A stretch of 64,000 bases of DNA from Atherinomorus stipes. Lineage: Eukaryota; Chordata; Actinopteri; Atheriniformes; Atherinidae. The position numbers and the translations under genes were made by a program. Under the pieces are notes generated by a model, which saw only the letters and a program-made list of their open reading frames with translations, ran no database searches and was not told where the DNA came from. Position 1 is the stretch's first letter; the number at the start of each line of letters is the position of its first letter. Shown here one piece after another: positions 58,560 to 64,000 of the stretch. The stretch spans positions 186,001-250,000 of the forward strand of contig JALJCO010003457.1 in NCBI GenBank assembly GCA_023101725.1, given 5' to 3'.

Positions 58560-59961
58560 CCCTGTTTTCACACCGGACGCAAATAAATTTGCGCGAATGA
58601 ATTACGTGTTAAGTCAATGTACAGACACGCGTTTGCTTGGGGCGGCACGTTTGACGCAAATATGCGGCACAACAAGCCCCAAACGCACATCTTACTAAAA
58701 TGAATGTAGTGTTTTACTCGCGCGAATGAGGCATCCTACTCACGCGAATAGAACGTATTTCGCCTCTTCGCTCAAGTTGAAAAAAATTGAACTCGAGCGT
58801 TTTATACATGCGAACAATACGAGCCCCGTCACTGAAAATGAATGAGACGTGACGTGAACGGACCGGCGGTCTGCAGCTCGCTGCTCTCTTCTATAGTAAG
58901 AAGGGAAAAGTCTTCTCACAGATAAAATCACAAAGTGCTGCACACAGACAAAACCTCATTAAACTGCAGCTGCAGATCTCTGCAGCCAGTGTTTAACGGG
59001 ATGAAACCTCACAACACCTACTGTACACTCTGCAACGAGAACAGAGCGCCTGTAGTGCCCGGATAAATATGCAGCTCTGTCCTCACTACATAAATAAATT
59101 GAGGTTGTTTGTTATTAAATGTCAATATTATTCAATATGAGTCTGTGCTCAGACTAGTGTAGTATTCAGTTTGGTCACTAGATGACACTCCAGCACCAGG
59201 AGTTCAGCTTCAGCTGATGTAAACAAACATTCGCTCTGTGTTGTGATCCAAAGGATGAAAACAGCGCAAAAGCGATCAGTTACGAGTTACGTTGAATCAG
59301 CTGGTTAAATTTTGAGAGGTGGAGGCAAGGAGACGGCAGAGACTCTTAACTGAGCTACAATAGCTAGCGACAGCAGCCACATTCTTTTGCTGTTGTTGGA
59401 AGTTGTTGGAAGTTTTGCTGGAAGCGCTAGCTAACTGCAGCTAGCTTATTCACCGAAGGCAGATGGACAGATGTTCAGCAGCCGGAATACAGCGCCTGTA
59501 GTTTGTATCCTGGAGGGATATGCAGCACCGATCCTCCCCGACAGATCATCAAATTGGGGTCGGGAAATCCCGCCATCCAGAAGTAACTCCTGGATCAGGT
59601 GATGACATTCACTGAGTTCTGAGCACCTCTGGAGAATCTGGTGAACCCAAACACGATGATGTCTGCGGTTCTCTGACTTCCAAAGCAGGTACAACGCAAC
59701 AACTCTCTCAAAGTACTCAAAATAACCGGGTTCTGCCCTGTTCGCCTGACTGAGGTGACTGACATGCTACAAACCACCATTCCCCACTTCAGAAAGTTCA
59801 ACCTTACATGCAAATGAAGCATCTTATTCACGCGTATCATATGCTTCATTTGCTCCATTCACTCGAAAAAAACGCCCGAATCAAGTGAGTTAAACATCCA
59901 TCATTCACGCGTTGAAATCTAGGCGTGTATGCAAATGGAGGCGTCCGCTGTGAACACAGGG
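58560..59961. mobile_element. PIF/Harbinger transposon, decayed, with TAA duplication
   Basis: The termini ccctgttttcacaccggacg and the complement of cgtccgctgtgaacacaggg match at 18 of 20 positions. TAA flanks each side (58557-58559 and 59962-59964), the TWA duplication typical of this superfamily. Length is about 1.4 kb. It contains a minus-strand remnant of a transposase and many cgcgaat motifs near the ends. Confidence 0.85.
59446..59694 (-). pseudogene. Harbinger transposase fragment
   Basis: An 82-codon minus-strand frame includes RRHHRVWVHQILQR, then HHLIQELLLDG and QFDDLSGRIGA, which resembles the N-terminal part of HARBI1/PIF-type transposases as I recall them (R-V-W-H block, then the FDDLL block). 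Full-length enzymes are about 350-400 residues with a DDE nuclease domain, which is absent here. It lies inside the element with Harbinger ends, which supports the identification. Confidence 0.7.
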
Positions 59962-59965
59962 TAAG

Positions 59966-60195
59966 GCAGGGGCGCCCAAGTTCGGTCCTCGAGAGCTACT
60001 GTCTTGCAATTTTTAGAACATACTCTCTCCAGAACAACTAAATCAAGTGGCTAATTCCCGAATGCACATGTCATTCAACTCTGCAGAGGCTGGTAACGAG
60101 CCATTTATGTGATTCAGGTGTGTTGGAGAAGGGATGCAACCAAAATGTGCAGGATAGTTGCTCTCGAGGACTGGACTTTGGTATCCCTGCTCTAA
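59966..60195. mobile_element. hAT-type MITE, family A copy 5
   Basis: The ends caggggcgcccaagttcggt and, at the right, the complement of gactggactttggtatccctg are inverted. The inner arm gattcaggtgtgttggagaa is shared with the other copies. It abuts the Harbinger element at 59964. Confidence 0.65.
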
Positions 60196-60276
60196 GGGCT
60201 GATGCTGGACACCCCTTCATTACATGGGAGTGTGACTTATTCAAACATGTCACTTATCACATTTCTACACCAATGG

Positions 60277-60488
60277 TTAACTCATTCACTGCCATTGACG
60301 TTTATAGCCATATACAGCAAGGGAAATAGTATTGAACATGTCAACATTTTTCTTCCAAAATATATTTGTAGTAGAGCTATTGACCTGAACACAATCTGGT
60401 GACAATCTGGCGATATCTGGTAAAAATTGTGATACTTTTTTGCCCCGCTGTATACGGCTATAGACGTCAATGGCAGTGAATGAGTTAA
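60277..60488. mobile_element. Palindromic MITE with TTAA ends
   Basis: The ends ctcattcactgccattgacg and its exact complement (60465-60484) sit beside TTAA on each side (60277-60280 and 60485-60488). The length of about 212 bases and lack of any frame indicate a piggyBac- or Kolobok-type MITE. Confidence 0.75.
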
Positions 60489-60606
60489 TATGCAGGGGGA
60501 GTAATGCCCAAAATATGAGTATTTCACTGGCATGCACACAGACTCTGGGTATCATTGAATGTTTTGTATATCAGATGGGGATGGACTCCTGGGATTACAT
60601 GGACAT

Positions 60607-60914
60607 TTATGCTGCCTTCATGTGGTATGGGAAAAATGATCCTTTCTACTTGTTAAATGGAAATTACCAGTGCGTTGTGTTCAAGTGTTTTGTTGTCGTA
60701 ATGGGTTCGGGTATCGTATTGCTTCCCATTCAGGATACTTTCATTGCTCTACGCCATGTTGAAAGGTCAAAGTTTACTTCATCTCGGCAACTCGGGCATC
60801 ATAAAATTTTTCCAGTTTTCCAGTTGAAATTACGACATGAGTGGGTGTTCAAGTGCAATTTTAATGTCGGACTTTGGTATTTACCATAAATACGGTACCA
60901 CATGAAGGCAGCAT
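60607..60914. mobile_element. Palindromic MITE, family unassigned
   Basis: The left end tgctgccttcatgtggtatg and the right end taccacatgaaggcagca are inverted with one mismatch in the shared stretch. The 139-codon open frame across 60470-60889 falls in this and the preceding MITE and has no protein-family similarity. Confidence 0.65.
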
Positions 60915-63900
60915 TAAATCATGATGGGAAATATGTGAACAAGCCCATCTACCAGGAACCAATCACAGCAACAGCTACAATATCAACTTGAAAAATTATA
61001 TTTGGTTGCAGTTTGTATGTGTGTTGTCTTTCTAACTCTGGCTTTATTGTTATTTAATTGTGTTGTATGCAGCGTGTTATTGACTCTGATAGAAAAGAAT
61101 GAATTTATTTGAATATTGAACATAATTAAAAGAACTTAGCCTTATATTTATTTGAGTTTAAAATCTGTTTTCCCTGGCTCAGTGGTACATTTTCACTTTA
61201 GGCACCCCTGCCATGGAAAATGAGTTGAGAAATGAACAAACAGGCAGTTTTACTTTTTCCAGTGAGCATTATCACCACCTATCTTGACAAATAATAGTGC
61301 TTTCTGGCTAAAGGTGGCTTAACACAAGGACAGCTTAGGCAGGGTTTGAACCCCAGCCTTCTGCATTAGAGTTGTGCATGCTTACCAGTCAGCCAAAGGG
61401 ACATCTCTGTGGCCAGGCCAAGTGGTGTACTATAGGTAGTGCACAAACATGATGAAACTGTGTTCAGTTTTTCTATTGAAACCTTTTTATCAACATAATT
61501 CTATCTAGCACATGCAGTATTCTTTCTAAACATGTAAAATAAATGTGATGAATTCATGTTTACAGAGGGAACCTACAGAAATTCTGTAAAAATGGTTAAA
61601 TGTATTACAGTAAATCTAAAGACCTGGAATCCCCCTTTTTTTTAGTGCACATTTTGGGCCACAAAATCCTTGCATGTCTCCATTTTGCACAACTTTGGTG
61701 TTCACATGTTCATAAATTCTGAACTGCTGCATTTTCAAGGCTGCAAAAAATCAGATATTGTTGTTTGCAATTCAAATGAAACTGTAAATCACACTTTTAC
61801 ATCCTCCTAAAAATGTGCAAGGTGGCAGAAGGGAGTCAAAAATGGTGTTACACCTCAAACATTCATGTATGAGAACCACATTTAACTCTTATGTGACCCA
61901 AAACTAAAATATGGTCCACAAGTTGTACAAATCTTGGAAAAGAAGTGAAACATTTTCAAAATGCCGAATTGTTCTTTAGCAAACATGCACCCTGGTGCCA
62001 TGTTTGACAGACTATTGTTGTGTTTTTGATGGAGCAATTGCCCTTTTATAAAGGTCAACCTGCACATGTTACACTGGGAGCTGCTCAGTCATGGAGCAGT
62101 AAAGCCGCTCATTGCTTGTGGCATTATGTATGCGGCATCATACTCTATCAGGTAAAACATGTTTCAGATTACACTCTTTTCGGTCACATCTCTTCAACAT
62201 ACATCTTCACCTGACAGCACATCAGGAAATGACCCATGAATATCAGACTTTGTTTTGCTGCTTCAGTTGTCATTTGTTACGTTCTGACAGCTTACAGTAT
62301 ATGGCCGTCCAAATTGAACCGCCGTGTTTATCCTGATGCTGCAGCAGTGAAAAAGCTGAAGGGTCATGTCAGGTGAGGAGAAAGACATGTTGAATGAACA
62401 ACTGTGCGGTTGCCAGGCTCAGCGGGAAATTGACTCCTTTCAAGTCCTTCTGTCAGCTTTTCTAAATCTGTCTGCAGCTGTCTGACTGCAATCATCCTGA
62501 ACTGGATTCAAACACTTCACCAAACCAACAGGCTAGATTTCCACAAAGCCTGTTTCTGAGGTTAATGAAGTTGCTGAAACCTCTTGGCTCTTCAGCATCA
62601 TTGCATAAAAGATGATTTGATATTTAAGGTCTCCACAAAGATTATCTGCTGTTAGTTTGATTTAAATCTTTTTAGCAGCTTGGTTGGATCTGGGGCAGCT
62701 TAAGTGGCGCAGACAGGTTGGGTTTTTAAACACAACTTGTTTTTTTCTTCATTTGTGACATTAGCTAAATAAAAAGCCCTATAACCCGAAGACAAAAGGA
62801 AGTTATGATGTATTTTGTTGGACGAGAAGACAAGGCTACAGGTGCATGAATTGAGAGGGCAACATACCTTCAGCCTAGAAAATAGGGGAGCTCTTATCTC
62901 ATTCATGAGCGGCCAGGGGGATAATTTAAAAACAATTAAATGACTTGTGGAATACAATCAGTGCATAGGGCATATGTTTAAAGGGCAAAACACACAAACT
63001 ATCACAAAAGAATGAGATGGTATGCTGCTTTACAAGCATAATGACCAATTCATGCTCCCTTAATCAGGACACGGGTTCCTGGAGCTGGGTTCAATTGAGG
63101 TTTTTAATTTCAAGGCCACACTGCACAGGCCTGCCTTGTCTCTTCAAAGGCTCCATTGTGAGGATGGGTCAGTGAGAGAAACAGCTCTCAAGTTGTATTT
63201 GTGACATCAACCAAGACTTCCTGCATGGAAGCTGTAAGCCTCAGCTGCTCTTTTGTCTCATTAATGACAATTAGTGGCTTCATTTATATCATTGGATTGT
63301 TGTGTGTTAATGAGCCCACAATAATTATACCACTGTTAGGGGGTCACAGAATAAGCTGGTTAACATGCACTGCAGCAAAGGTTACAGCTCTGGTATGGTG
63401 TTTAATTAGTCTGAAACCACCACATTCAAACCAGGCATGTGCATGCATAATGCACATATCGTTCAGCAAGAAACCATCTTCAGAGGGAAATTTTTCCGCA
63501 CCACTCGCACAGATCTGGTGCAGTCACTTGGCTGTGACGAGTGTGAGCGAAATCCTACTGAAGCACTCACAACTGCTTCAAACTTACACTCTTAAAGCTG
63601 AGTTTGGAAACGTTTGACGTCTGGCTGCTGATATGTCAGCTGTAGTTCTGGTAGCCTGGTGATCCTGGTGGTCCTAGTTGCCACTGTTTCAGTGAAGGTA
63701 GCAGAAGTTACATGAACAGATTTGTCCTAATATTCAAACTGGCAGTGATTGTAGATGGTGCAATAGCTTTCTAAACACTGGCTGGATGGCGATGTTGTGC
63801 CCTGGTCAAAAATGACCATGGTCATGCTCCAAAAACTGCAGCGTGATAATGAGGTGGACAGCCAGAGAGGACATTCCTTCTCCTACAAACCCAGTTTGTG

Positions 63901-64000
63901 TTATTGGTATGGAGAGAGCAAATGTGTGTCTGTAGCTCAGTGTGATAGGATTAGGTATTAGTAACGTAAGGGTTTATCACTTATTCGACTATATGAGCCC
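60915..64000. other. Intron after TM7, distal part
   Basis: No calcr tail exon, other gene or RNA recognised. A repeat end, ggcagttttactttttccag, lies at 61245-61264. Open frames at 62700-62957 and 63201-63617 have no family similarity and no consistent splice context. Confidence 0.45.

Noticed and set aside
60470..60889. 139-codon plus-strand frame
   Set aside because: It runs through two palindromic MITEs and has no protein similarity.
63201..63617. 138-codon plus-strand frame as a calcr tail exon or a separate gene
   Set aside because: It has no basic class B tail motif, no acceptor in the right phase with Val next, and no family match.

Overview
This window reads as vertebrate nuclear DNA from a ray-finned fish, probably a percomorph. 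It is AT-rich, intron-dominated and strewn with teleost-type transposable elements (Tc1-like, hAT-type and PIF/Harbinger elements, TTAA-flanked MITEs, a tRNA-like SINE and LINE 3' ends). It holds one recognisable protein-coding gene, on the + strand: the calcitonin receptor gene calcr, a class B GPCR. I reconstruct 20 coding exons from splice sites, reading phase and protein similarity. They encode about 728 residues, from the signal-peptide ATG at 33481 to the end of TM7 at 56900. The last exon or exons, for the cytoplasmic tail, are not visible and probably lie beyond base 64000. A G+C-rich stretch ending in a good splice donor at 2092/2093 is a candidate non-coding first exon, which would give a first intron of about 31 kb.

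The outstanding feature is the extracellular part of the receptor. It carries four tandem hormone-binding domains (HBDs) instead of one. Each is encoded by a three-exon cassette with identical phases (0-1-1-0): 35922-38869, 38983-39544, 39621-40132 and 41644-42209. HBD2 to HBD4 keep the full class B signature. HBD1 keeps its six cysteines but has lost most ligand-contact and glycosylation motifs. I recall reports of additional HBDs in a pufferfish calcitonin receptor, so the architecture may be a fish trait rather than unique to this genome. Every cassette is frame-neutral, so isoforms with fewer domains could be made by exon skipping.

A second clear feature is a miR-489 hairpin (about 35030-35112, + strand) in the intron after the signal-peptide exon. 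In mammals miR-489 also lies in a CALCR intron. This independently supports calcr over its relative calcrl, and suggests co-transcription of the microRNA with the receptor.

Layout: 1-1559 upstream sequence with nothing recognised; about 1560-2092 candidate promoter and exon 1; 2093-33457 first intron with scattered repeats; 33458-33525 signal-peptide exon; 33526-35921 intron with mir-489; 35922-42209 four HBD cassettes; 42210-44920 intron with hAT-type MITEs, one split by an inserted TIR transposon; 44921-56900 seven-transmembrane exons separated by repeat-bearing introns; 56901-64000 start of the next intron, with a nest of hAT-like, PIF/Harbinger and palindromic elements. No second host gene, tRNA, rRNA or CRISPR array was seen. 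All calls come from reading the sequence by eye. Repeat family names are inferences from terminal repeats, target-site duplications and remembered consensus features, not from a database search.
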